DNA of 16,877 nucleotides from Paracoccaceae bacterium. GTDB taxonomy: Bacteria; Pseudomonadota; Alphaproteobacteria; Rhodobacterales; Rhodobacteraceae. The notes under the pieces are model-generated. The model had not been told where the DNA came from, ran no database searches, and saw nothing but the letters and a program-made list of their open reading frames with translations. The stretch is taken from NCBI GenBank assembly GCA_007128995.1, contig SKWJ01000158.1, positions 1-16,877 of the forward strand. The letters are read 5' to 3'. Position numbers and translations under genes: made by a program. Every line of letters starts with the position of its first letter. The first letter of the stretch is position 1. Positions 7,762 to 14,256 of this stretch are shown here, piece after piece.

Positions 7762-7963
7762 CAAGCCCGCGATGCCTCCTTCCCGCGCCGTGCCCGATCA
7801 TAGTCCGGGCGCTTCGTGTCCGGGGCTGCCCGCTGACGGGTGGTCATCGGCCGGGTAGCACCAGCAGACCCAAGACCGTGACCGCCGCCCGCATCTGCCT
7901 TTTCCGCGGAAGCCTTGTTTTCGGCGACCGGAAATGTGACAATGTCGCCGAGGTTTGCAGAGC

Positions 7964-8866
7964 ATGGCTGAATGGCCGGGGGGCGTGTGTGTCTTGGCAA
8001 ACAAGGGTGCGCAGATAGTGAAGATGAGCGTTGAAACCGGTTGCGAAGCCTGGCTTCTTCACGAGATGCAAGAAACGGGGCGTCTTGCTCGGGCGCGGGC
8101 GGGCCTGCCGACTGGCAAGGCCATGATGGACATATCCAGCGCCTTTGCTGCCCACAAGTCTGGTGCGCAAAGGTCGATGCCCGAGCACGCACCTGTAAGC
8201 GCCTTGCACGAAGCTCTGGTGCAGGGACAGTTTTCTGAAGCGCTGGATCTGTGCCATCGGTTCCGAAAGACACATCGGACAGACATGGCGGCGGTCTATG
8301 CGCGGTTGCTTCTGCCTGTCATTGGCATTCTCGGTGAAGATTGGAACGAGGACAGGATCAGCTTCGAGCAGAGCGCCTTCGCCTTCAGCCTGATGCACAA
8401 TATTCTGGAGTTCTTGAGCAGGCAGCCCAACGAGGCGCAATCAGAACGCGACGCTTTGTGTCTTGGGCATGTGGTTGTCGCTGTCGCGCCCGGTGACACT
8501 CACGACTTTGGCGCACGCATCTTGACTGAATATCTGGCGTTGAAAGGGTGGCGCGCCACATTCATCGACGGGCGCAACACCGAAAGGATCGCGGCGTTGC
8601 TCCAGTCCCGCAGGATCGAGGCGCTTGCGCTGTCGATAAGCGTGGATAGTGCTTTTTTCGGGATCGCTGACATGATAGCAGACTGGCGACATGTCAGCGC
8701 ATCGCGGCATCTCGAAATCATCGTTGGCGGTTCGGCGATACAGCCAAATCGCGACCAGTATGGCTTCTTGCAAGCTGATTGCATTGCGATGAACCTCAAT
8801 GAGGCCGCTGAATATTTGCTGGGGCAGTTGGTTAGTGGTCGTTATGAAAGGCCAGAGTTGTCATGA
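7964..8866 (+). CDS. AerR/PpaA-like cobalamin-binding (SCHIC/B12-binding) regulator
   Basis: About 300 residues. Residues 76-150 form a helical cap like that of B12-binding photoregulators (LLLPVIGILGEDWNEDRISFEQ), and about 167-290 form a Rossmann-type B12-binding domain. The lower-ligand motif DxHxxG is present as DTHDFG (178-183, His180), followed by GWRATFIDGR, an LSISVDS segment and IIVGGSA. This is the build of PpaA/AerR and of the AppA SCHIC domain, which bind cobalamin or haem and antagonise PpsR/CrtJ. No BLUF domain precedes it and no DNA-binding domain is seen. The stop overlaps the next gene's start (ATGA), so the pair is translationally coupled. The start is uncertain: ATG 7964 has AGG ten bases upstream, GTG 8018 has AAGGG upstream, and ATG 8024 is also possible. 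The N-terminal 60 residues match nothing I recognise. Confidence 0.82.
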   Translation: MAEWPGGVCVLANKGAQIVKMSVETGCEAWLLHEMQETGRLARARAGLPTGKAMMDISSAFAAHKSGAQRSMPEHAPVSALHEALVQGQFSEALDLCHRFRKTHRTDMAAVYARLLLPVIGILGEDWNEDRISFEQSAFAFSLMHNILEFLSRQPNEAQSERDALCLGHVVVAVAPGDTHDFGARILTEYLALKGWRATFIDGRNTERIAALLQSRRIEALALSISVDSAFFGIADMIADWRHVSASRHLEIIVGGSAIQPNRDQYGFLQADCIAMNLNEAAEYLLGQLVSGRYERPELS

Positions 8867-9591
8867 CGGGATATGAGGGCGAGGCGAAGGCAGCCTCTTG
8901 CATTCTTTCGACTTTACCGTCTGAAGTGGTCGAACAGATCGTCCTTGCAGCCAGCGATCTGTGCGTGTTCGTCAACCATGACGACGAAGTTGAAGATATC
9001 GTGCGCGGCGCGGCACTGGATCTCCCTGTCGATCAAAGCTGGATCGGTCAGCCCTTGAAGCGCATAACTCTGCGGGACAGCTGGCCGAAACTGGACTTGT
9101 TGCGCGACGCCGGGCCGGGGAAGGAACCCATCTGGCGCCACCTTAACTTTCTTGCGCCCCGGATCGAGCCCGATGGCCTGCCCCTTCTGGTGCGGCGCGT
9201 CAATGCGGCTGACCGGGGTTTCGTGCTGATCTGTCGCGATCTGCGTCCGTCGATGCGGCTTCAGAGAAAATTCAATCACGTGATCCAGGAAATGAACCAG
9301 TCGATCGAGGACAGCCGCCAGTCCCTTCCGGCACAGGGGGCACAAGCCGAATTGCGGGCGATTGGAAATGTTTCCTACCTTCGCAACCGCGCGGCTTCGG
9401 CAGTGGATGGCGCGATGGGGAATGTCGGAAAACTCAGCCTTGAAGAAATCATCTCGCAAACCGCGCGTGTGCTGGAAGATCTCTGCATTCAGAGGGCGTA
9501 TGAAGACTGCGGGCATGATCTTGCAAAAACAGCAGACCTTCTTGGGATCAGTTCGGATGAGCTGGCCCGTCGCCTTCCCTTCGCGCCCTGA
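8863..9591 (+). CDS. Miniature PpsR/CrtJ-like regulator: one PAS domain plus Fis-type HTH
   Basis: This 242-residue protein resembles the two ends of PpsR/CrtJ with the middle missing. Residues about 17-125 are a PAS domain of the PpsR kind (SEVVEQIVLAASDLCVFVN near the start, then VLICRDLR at the end). They run into a helical linker (126-155), a low-complexity join, and a C-terminal segment (192-238) with LEEIISQTARVLEDLCIQRA followed by a Fis-like helix-turn-helix, LAKTADLLGISSDELARRL. PpsR normally has about 465 residues and three PAS domains. Cys208 in EDLCIQ lines up with the Cys just before the HTH that is redox-active in PpsR/CrtJ (alignment by eye). The recognition helix is atypical (SSDELARRL where PpsR has a SRQSLYVKL-like sequence), so DNA binding may be altered. 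It overlaps the B12-binding gene by four bases and ends before a strong hairpin. Confidence 0.75.
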   Translation: MTGYEGEAKAASCILSTLPSEVVEQIVLAASDLCVFVNHDDEVEDIVRGAALDLPVDQSWIGQPLKRITLRDSWPKLDLLRDAGPGKEPIWRHLNFLAPRIEPDGLPLLVRRVNAADRGFVLICRDLRPSMRLQRKFNHVIQEMNQSIEDSRQSLPAQGAQAELRAIGNVSYLRNRAASAVDGAMGNVGKLSLEEIISQTARVLEDLCIQRAYEDCGHDLAKTADLLGISSDELARRLPFAP

Positions 9592-9636
9592 GATGACGCT
9601 GGACTTCTATCGGCGATGCGACGGGTGGTCCGTCCC

Positions 9637-9666
9637 TGACCGGGAGGGACAAAACGCTCCCGGTCA
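9637..9666. terminator. Strong hairpin between convergent genes
   Basis: Ten-base perfect arms TGACCGGGAG (9637-9646) and CTCCCGGTCA (9657-9666) flank a 10-base loop. The hairpin lies in the 86-base gap between the PpsR-like gene (plus, ends 9591) and the GapR gene (minus, ends 9678), so it can serve both directions. There is no clear run of T on either side, so termination may be weak or Rho-assisted. Confidence 0.65.
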
Positions 9667-9677
9667 GCGCATATCCG

Positions 9678-9935
9678 TCACTCCATCCCGAGCGCTGCCT
9701 TGTAGAGTTCAAGAACCGCCTCTTCCTCGGCAATTTCGTCCGGCTTGCGTTTGCGCATGGCGATGATCTTGCGCAGGACCTTGGTATCATAGCCGCGCCC
9801 TTTTGCTTCGGCCATCACCTCTTTCTGCTGGTCGGTGATATCCTTCTTTTCGGCATCAAGATGTTCATAGCGTTCGATGAACTGGCGCAATTCATCGGCG
9901 GTCACATTATAGGCGTCGTTGGTGATGTCGCTCAT
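9678..9935 (-). CDS. gapR: GapR-like nucleoid-associated protein (DUF2312)
   Basis: An 85-residue, highly charged protein with the DUF2312 pattern: NVTADELRQFIERYEHLDAE, then QKEVMAEAKGRGYDTKVLRKI, IAMRKRKPDEIAEEEAVLELY and a short tail. In Caulobacter the GapR protein of this family is a dimeric or tetrameric coiled-coil protein that clamps overtwisted, AT-rich DNA ahead of replication and transcription and aids topoisomerases. Length is close to that protein (89 residues). The start is ATG at 9935, with AAAGGCAG just upstream; the longer frame to 10061 has no family similarity before this Met. The gene is divergent from the MarR gene, with a 182-base shared region. I call it by clear family resemblance; the in vivo role in this organism is inferred. 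Confidence 0.9.
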   Translation of the reverse strand: MSDITNDAYNVTADELRQFIERYEHLDAEKKDITDQQKEVMAEAKGRGYDTKVLRKIIAMRKRKPDEIAEEEAVLELYKAALGME

Positions 9936-10053
9936 GGGGCTGCCTTTGCTGTAATCGGGTTGCGTCGCTCTTGCCCAATTGCGCAGGGGCATGCAAGCCC
10001 ATCCAGAGCCTCTGCCTTGAGCGGGCGCAGTAAGTTGCTGCATACGCAAAATA

Positions 10054-10069
10054 ATTTTCAATTGAAAAT
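10054..10069. promoter_or_regulatory. Perfect 16-bp palindrome, likely MarR-family operator
   Basis: ATTTTCAATTGAAAAT is its own reverse complement. It lies about 50 bases before the MarR/HpaR-type start (10118) and about 120 bases from the divergent gapR start (9935). MarR-family regulators bind 16-20 bp dyads of this size and often repress their own gene, so autoregulation is the simplest reading. A TATACA hexamer (10069-10074) overlaps its right edge and could be a -10 element. Confidence 0.6.
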
Positions 10070-10117
10070 ATACACCTGCGTGTTACTTTGGCGCACGGGA
10101 TTGAAGGGGCGGATTTA

Positions 10118-10618
10118 ATGCAGAAAACGTCAAGCAGGGCATTGCGGAAATTTGAGAAATCCTTGCCCATTGCGCTGTTGCGGTCACGCGAAGCGACCAC
10201 CCGGTTGTTCAAGCCATTCATCGACAGTCATGATCTGACCATGCCGCAGTGGCGTGTCCTGCGTGCCCTTGCCGATGCCGATGCGCTCGATGCAAAGACC
10301 CTGGCCGAGCGTTGTGTGATCCTGCCCCCGTCATTGACCCGCATCTTTCGGGGACTGACCCAGCGCGGTCTGATCGAACAGGTCGAATGCAATGATGCGC
10401 GACGGCACATGGTGCGCCTGACAGAGCGTGGCCGTGCCATGTTCGAGGATGTGGTGCAGGAATCCGAACCAAGTTACAGCAAGCTTGCCGAAGCATTCGG
10501 TCAGGAGCGGCTTGATACGCTTCTTGATCTGCTCAATGACCTGCGTGATACAGTGCAGACCATGTCAGACGCCCCGCAACAGAACACCGAAACCCGGCGG
10601 GTTGCAGGGCGACGGTAG
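10118..10618 (+). CDS. MarR-family regulator, HpaR/HpcR type
   Basis: The 166-residue protein has the winged-helix layout of MarR proteins and follows the HpaR (homoprotocatechuate operon regulator) subgroup: SLPIALLRSREATTRLFKPF, LTMPQWRVLRALADA, LAERCVILPPSLTRIFRGL as the recognition part, then the wing QVECNDARRHMVRLTERG. HpaR represses 4-hydroxyphenylacetate/homoprotocatechuate breakdown genes and is released by the aromatic ligand. No such catabolic genes are in this window, so the target and ligand may differ. The ATG at 10118 is favoured by an AAGGGGCGG ribosome-binding site six bases upstream; a TTG at 10088 also opens the frame. It faces the ketosynthase gene (convergent, 45-base gap) and has a 16-bp palindrome in its promoter. 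Confidence 0.87.
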   Translation: MQKTSSRALRKFEKSLPIALLRSREATTRLFKPFIDSHDLTMPQWRVLRALADADALDAKTLAERCVILPPSLTRIFRGLTQRGLIEQVECNDARRHMVRLTERGRAMFEDVVQESEPSYSKLAEAFGQERLDTLLDLLNDLRDTVQTMSDAPQQNTETRRVAGRR

Positions 10619-10663
10619 GACAATCCACCACTTGGAAATGTCTGTTCCTTGCGCGCCGCAGTG

Positions 10664-11875
10664 TCAGATCCAGCGTTTCAACACTAGGACCGCATTCAGC
10701 CCGCCAAAGGCGAAGGCATTCGTCATCGCGACGGAAACATCGGCTTTGCGGGCTGTGTTTGGCACGATATCCAGTGCGATTTCGGGATCAGTTTCAGTAT
10801 GATTGACTGTTGGTGCGATTGTGCCGTCCTGCAAGGCCAGAAGACAGGCCAGCAATTCCACAGCACTTGTGCCGCCGATCAGATGGCCATGCATGGATTT
10901 GGTGGATGACACGGGCACGCGCCCGGCATGTGCGCCCAGAACCAGATGCAGTGCTTGCGCTTCGATCCGGTCATTGGCCGCTGTGCCAGTGCCATGCGCA
11001 TTCACATAGCCCACGTCTTCTGGCGCGACCTTCGCGTCTGCCAAAGCCGCGCGCATCGCACGCACGGGCCCATCGACATCTGGCATGACAATATCGCCCG
11101 CGTCGGAACTCATGCCAAAGCCTGCAACCTCGGCAAGGATGGTGGCGTTGCGGGCATGCGCATGCTCCAATGTCTCGAACACAAAGACCGCGCCGCCTTC
11201 GCCCTGGACCATGCCAGAGCGGTTGCGCGAAAACGGGCGGCAGGTATCGCGTGCCATCACGCGCAGACCTTCCCACGCCTTGATCCCGCCAAAACACAGC
11301 ATGGCTTCTGACCTACCTGTCAGCATGACATCTGCAGCGCCCGACCGCAGCAGTTGAAGAGCTTGCCCCATCGCATGATTGGACGAGGCGCAGGCCGTCG
11401 AGACAGTAAAGCTTGGCCCTTTGAGGCCAAATTCCATGGCCAGTTGCGATGTTGCCGCATTGTGCATCAATCTGGGCACGACAAAAGGGTGAACCCTGTT
11501 CTTCCCTTCGCCATAGACAGCGCGGTAATTGTCATCGACTGTGGTGTTGCCGCCGCCCGCTGTGCCAAGCACGACGCCCGCGCGCAGCCCAAGAGCTTCG
11601 TCAATTTCAAGGCCCGATTGTGCCACTGCCTGACGCGCAGCGACCAGTGCGATCTGCGAGAAACGGTCCAGCAGCGAGATGGCGGTTCTCGGAAAATGAT
11701 CTTCCGGGACGAAACCCCTTATCTCGGCCCCGATCTGAACCGAAAGCCGCTCTACATCGCGGCAGGTCAAGGGGCCGATCGCACATGTCCCGGCTGAAAA
11801 TGCCGACCATGTATCGGCCAGGTTGGCTCCCAGAGGGTTCAGGGTGCCAGCGCCAGTAATGACGATTCGCGTCAT
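10664..11875 (-). CDS. Beta-ketoacyl-ACP synthase, FabF/NodE type
   Basis: A 403-residue decarboxylating ketosynthase that extends an ACP-bound acyl chain by two carbons. The Cys-His-His triad is intact: Cys162 in VSTACASSNHA, His294 in VNAHGTGT, and His331 in STKSMHGHLIGG, with the conserved Lys326; GEGGAVFVFE and NAFAFGGLNAV are also typical. Length matches FabF. Its ATG overlaps the stop of the preceding acyl carrier protein gene (ATGA), a coupling seen for specialised ACP/ketosynthase pairs such as nodF-nodE. The acyl product is unknown; it could be a membrane lipid, an envelope modification or a small secondary product. No housekeeping fab gene (fabD, fabG) is alongside, which argues for a dedicated rather than a core role. 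Confidence 0.92.
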   Translation of the reverse strand: MTRIVITGAGTLNPLGANLADTWSAFSAGTCAIGPLTCRDVERLSVQIGAEIRGFVPEDHFPRTAISLLDRFSQIALVAARQAVAQSGLEIDEALGLRAGVVLGTAGGGNTTVDDNYRAVYGEGKNRVHPFVVPRLMHNAATSQLAMEFGLKGPSFTVSTACASSNHAMGQALQLLRSGAADVMLTGRSEAMLCFGGIKAWEGLRVMARDTCRPFSRNRSGMVQGEGGAVFVFETLEHAHARNATILAEVAGFGMSSDAGDIVMPDVDGPVRAMRAALADAKVAPEDVGYVNAHGTGTAANDRIEAQALHLVLGAHAGRVPVSSTKSMHGHLIGGTSAVELLACLLALQDGTIAPTVNHTETDPEIALDIVPNTARKADVSVAMTNAFAFGGLNAVLVLKRWI

Positions 11876-12165
11876 GCGGCCTGTCTGGCCACCAGGTTCT
11901 CGACTTCAGAAATGATCGCGCCGACAGACGACAGGTCGAACCCAGGTGTGTCTGGCGTATTGGCATTGAACGGGATGGTGATCCCGAATGCCTCTTCAAT
12001 TCCGAAAATGCATTCCACCAGACCAAGGCTGTCAATACCAAGGTCGGCAAGCCTGCTTTCCGGGGTCAGATCGCTGGCATCGATGAGTGCCTGTTCAGCA
12101 ATAATCGCCATCACGCGCTCGCCAATCGCGGTATTTGTATTTCTCTGCATCACCTCAGGCCCCAT
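11872..12165 (-). CDS. Acyl carrier protein, NodF-like
   Basis: This 97-residue acidic protein has the phosphopantetheine site LGIDSLGLVE, with Ser46 as the attachment residue. The flanking pattern (RLADLGIDSLGLVECIFGIEE, AFGITIPFN) is that of NodF-type specialised ACPs rather than the housekeeping AcpP, which has DSLDTVELVMALEEEF-like sequence. The C-terminal half carries an extended loop (NTPDTPGFDLSSVGAII) before the last helix. The start is ATG at 12165, eight bases after AAGGAG; a GTG at 12174 is too close to that site. It is the first gene of a two-gene unit with the ketosynthase, and presumably holds the growing chain for it in the cytoplasm. Confidence 0.88.
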   Translation of the reverse strand: MGPEVMQRNTNTAIGERVMAIIAEQALIDASDLTPESRLADLGIDSLGLVECIFGIEEAFGITIPFNANTPDTPGFDLSSVGAIISEVENLVARQAA

Positions 12166-12226
12166 TGGACACACTCCTTGCGTCAGGTGTGCCCTGTATC
12201 TGTCAGCAGTATAACAGTTTCGTTGC

Positions 12227-12259
12227 AGAGGGCCAACTCAAATCCTCGCGCGGCCCTCT
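12227..12259 (-). terminator. Hairpin after the L,D-transpeptidase gene
   Basis: Perfect 8-bp arms AGAGGGCC (12227-12234) and GGCCCTCT (12252-12259) with a 17-base loop lie just past the transpeptidase stop (12270) in its direction of transcription. No T run follows, so it may be a weak or Rho-assisted terminator, or mark the leader of the ACP unit. Confidence 0.4.
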
Positions 12260-12269
12260 TGTCTTGGGC

Positions 12270-13880
12270 TTAAATCTGCAATCCGCTGCCTGTCGCGCCC
12301 GCCTGTTCCAGGGCTTCGTGGATACGCGCGTCGCGCCCATACATATCAGCGCGGAAGTTCAGAACACCGCGCACATCCGTGAAGGCGGTCCGATAGACCA
12401 GATGCACCGGAACCGGTTCATCCAGATAGATGCGCGTCTGCTGGCGCGTGTTCAATGTGGTATGATACAGCCGCTGCGGGTCATCGCTCTGGCGTGACAG
12501 AAGCTCATAGGCGAACTCACGCGGGTCATTCAGGCGGATGCAGCCCGATGAATGGGTTCGCACAGTCGTGCGAAACAGGTGGCGCTCTGGCGTGTCATGC
12601 AGGTAGATCGCGTAGGGGTTGGGGAACATGAACTTGACTTCGCCCAAGGCATTGCTGGGGCCCGGCGGTTGCCGGACATTGAAGGGAAAGTTCGCGGGCG
12701 TGTAGCGTCCGAAATCGATGGCTTCGCGCGGGACGACCCGGCCGCGCGCATCGACAATCTGCAAATGCCGCGCGCCCCCCGAGGCCAGCGCCCCCCAATA
12801 CGACCGCGCGACGATCGAGCGTGGCAGCGTCCAGTCCGGATTGAGTTCAAGATAGGTCATCCGGTCCGAGAATTCGGGCGTTTGCCGATCGGTGGACTGC
12901 GCGCCAACGACCGAGATCGTCTCGAAGGTGACTCGGTCATTGTCAACGATCCGGCTGGTGAAATCCGCGAGATTGACCCAGATATGCCGGTCGCCGCGCG
13001 GGATGTTCAGCCACCGCTCCCGCTCCATGGCGACAATGACAGATTTCAGGCGCTCTTCTGGCGCTATGTTGATGGCACGGATCGTTGCCGTTGCGGCAAT
13101 GCCATCTGGCTCTAACCCGTGGGCGATCTGGAATTGCAACACGGCGTTCTGCAGCGCCGAATCATAACTGGCAGTCGCCGAGCGCTCCAGATAGCCCATC
13201 GCGATTAACCGGTTGCGCAGCGTGACGACATCTTCACCCGACGTCCCCGGCGCGAACCGTGCCTGCGGTACAGTTGGCCCCCAGCCGCCCTGGGCAATCA
13301 CGCGCTCCAGATCTTGGCGCGCGCGAAAGAGCCGTGCATATTCGGGGGCCGATGGTGCCAGATTGCGAATGAAACTGGTGGGTGGCGCTTCGGCGAAGTC
13401 GCGCAGCAGCGTTGCGGGGTCAGGCCGAGGCAGAACGCGCACGATGCTGCGGTCTATCCTGCGCGGGTCCAGAACGCCGCTGCTGATATCTCTGGCATAT
13501 TGCAGGAAAACGCGCGTCACCTTCGCCTCAAGCTGGGCGCGCTGACGCTCGCTTTCCACGGCTTCGAAGGCGGCGATCAGCCCGGTCAGGTCATAGCGCG
13601 CCATTGGCAGGCCATGTGCTGGCGCGTGTTCCAGCGCAACAAGCAAAGCCTGCCGGCGTGCAGCATCATCCGGCCCGGTCCATAGCGGTAGATAATTGCG
13701 TTCTCTGTAGAATGCAGAAACCTTCTCGTCCGCCGCCACGCTTTCTGCCAGTGCCTGACGAAATGCAGGGGTCTGATCGGCGCTGGCTGGCTGGATTGAT
13801 CCGAACACAAGCAGGGCCATGACCGCAACAATCAACAGGCTGGTGGCGCGCAGGCGTGAAACAAACAGGCTACAATTCAT
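12270..13880 (-). CDS. L,D-transpeptidase, YcbB/LdtD type
   Basis: A 536-residue exported enzyme that forms 3-3 (mDAP-mDAP) cross-links in peptidoglycan. An N-terminal hydrophobic signal or anchor runs from about residue 13 to 34 (LLIVAVMALLVFG, then PASA). A peptidoglycan-binding domain of type 1 lies near 212-270 (TSGEDVVTLRNRLIAMGYL, LQFQIAHGLEPDG). The YkuD catalytic domain follows (about 297-480), with His428 in YLHDTPERHLF and the nucleophile Cys447 in RTHSSGCIRL with Arg449. The SSGC form instead of SHGC is typical of YcbB enzymes. The ATG at 13880 has AAAGG seven bases upstream. It is divergent from a MepK-like endopeptidase gene, matching the ycbB-ycbK neighbourhood of E. coli. Confidence 0.93.
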   Translation of the reverse strand: MNCSLFVSRLRATSLLIVAVMALLVFGSIQPASADQTPAFRQALAESVAADEKVSAFYRERNYLPLWTGPDDAARRQALLVALEHAPAHGLPMARYDLTGLIAAFEAVESERQRAQLEAKVTRVFLQYARDISSGVLDPRRIDRSIVRVLPRPDPATLLRDFAEAPPTSFIRNLAPSAPEYARLFRARQDLERVIAQGGWGPTVPQARFAPGTSGEDVVTLRNRLIAMGYLERSATASYDSALQNAVLQFQIAHGLEPDGIAATATIRAINIAPEERLKSVIVAMERERWLNIPRGDRHIWVNLADFTSRIVDNDRVTFETISVVGAQSTDRQTPEFSDRMTYLELNPDWTLPRSIVARSYWGALASGGARHLQIVDARGRVVPREAIDFGRYTPANFPFNVRQPPGPSNALGEVKFMFPNPYAIYLHDTPERHLFRTTVRTHSSGCIRLNDPREFAYELLSRQSDDPQRLYHTTLNTRQQTRIYLDEPVPVHLVYRTAFTDVRGVLNFRADMYGRDARIHEALEQAGATGSGLQI

Positions 13881-14256
13881 ACTTCGACCTTTTCTATCAA
13901 TCCTTAGTTAGGCGGAAAATTGCGCATCGCGTAAAGTCACAAAAGCGCGATTTCAATGCATTGGCAACCGTTTGCTGTGTTCAGCTTTGGGTAACCACAT
14001 GGCGTCATACTCGTCGGCATGATGGAAAATTCAGTTGCACCTTGCTGGCCCGAAAGTTCCCTGCGCACAGGATATTTTTCGGGGAAAGTGGCAAAATTCC
14101 GCTCAACGATGCCTGACAGGCAGCGGTGTCCCTGAATTGGTCTTGGGTCAAAGCTGCGGATATGGCACACCATGTGCAGGAAAAGATCGGCATCGTGTCA
14201 TGTGCCACAGCGCTACAAGCACGGTCAGCCGACAGACACAACGGACAGGTAACCAG
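13881..14256. other. 376-base divergent promoter region of ldt and mepK-like genes
   Basis: No coding frame with family resemblance occupies this gap. The half next to the transpeptidase gene is the more AT-rich. On the minus strand TTGAAA-N17-TACGCG could be a weak sigma-70 type promoter for the transpeptidase. A small stem TGCC-TGACA-GGCA lies near 14109-14121. I see no other repeated or structured element. Confidence 0.5.

Larger units (their letters stand above)
7256..7963. other. 708-base non-coding stretch between divergent signalling genes
   Basis: No frame here gives a convincing protein: open frames on both strands are rich in Cys, Pro, Arg and Ser and resemble no family. The part near 7380-7610 is clearly more AT-rich than the flanks, as expected for promoters of the EAL regulator (minus) and the B12-binding gene (plus). 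It holds two TGT-N6-ACA near-palindromes (7400-7411 and 7415-7426), a GTTCAG direct repeat (about 7444-7462), and a perfect GAATTG-N5-CAATTC inverted repeat (7745-7761). The length is large for this compact region, so a small RNA or a decayed gene is possible. Confidence 0.6.

Noticed and set aside
7844..7894. Minus-strand 16-codon frame with a hydrophobic core (MRAAVTVLGLLVLPGR) after a fair ribosome-binding site
   Set aside because: Looks like a signal-peptide start but stops at once; no lipoprotein Cys and no continuation in another frame that resembles a protein. Kept only as a curiosity.
7256..7963. Cobalamin riboswitch before the B12-binding gene
   Set aside because: I do not find the conserved B12-box sequence GCCACTG in the sense direction or the usual flanking core, so there is no support by eye.
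7539..8273. Minus-strand 244-codon frame across the long gap and the start of the B12-binding gene
   Set aside because: Ser/Thr/Arg/Pro-rich without motifs, overlaps the N-terminus of a supported gene, and has no convincing ribosome-binding site.
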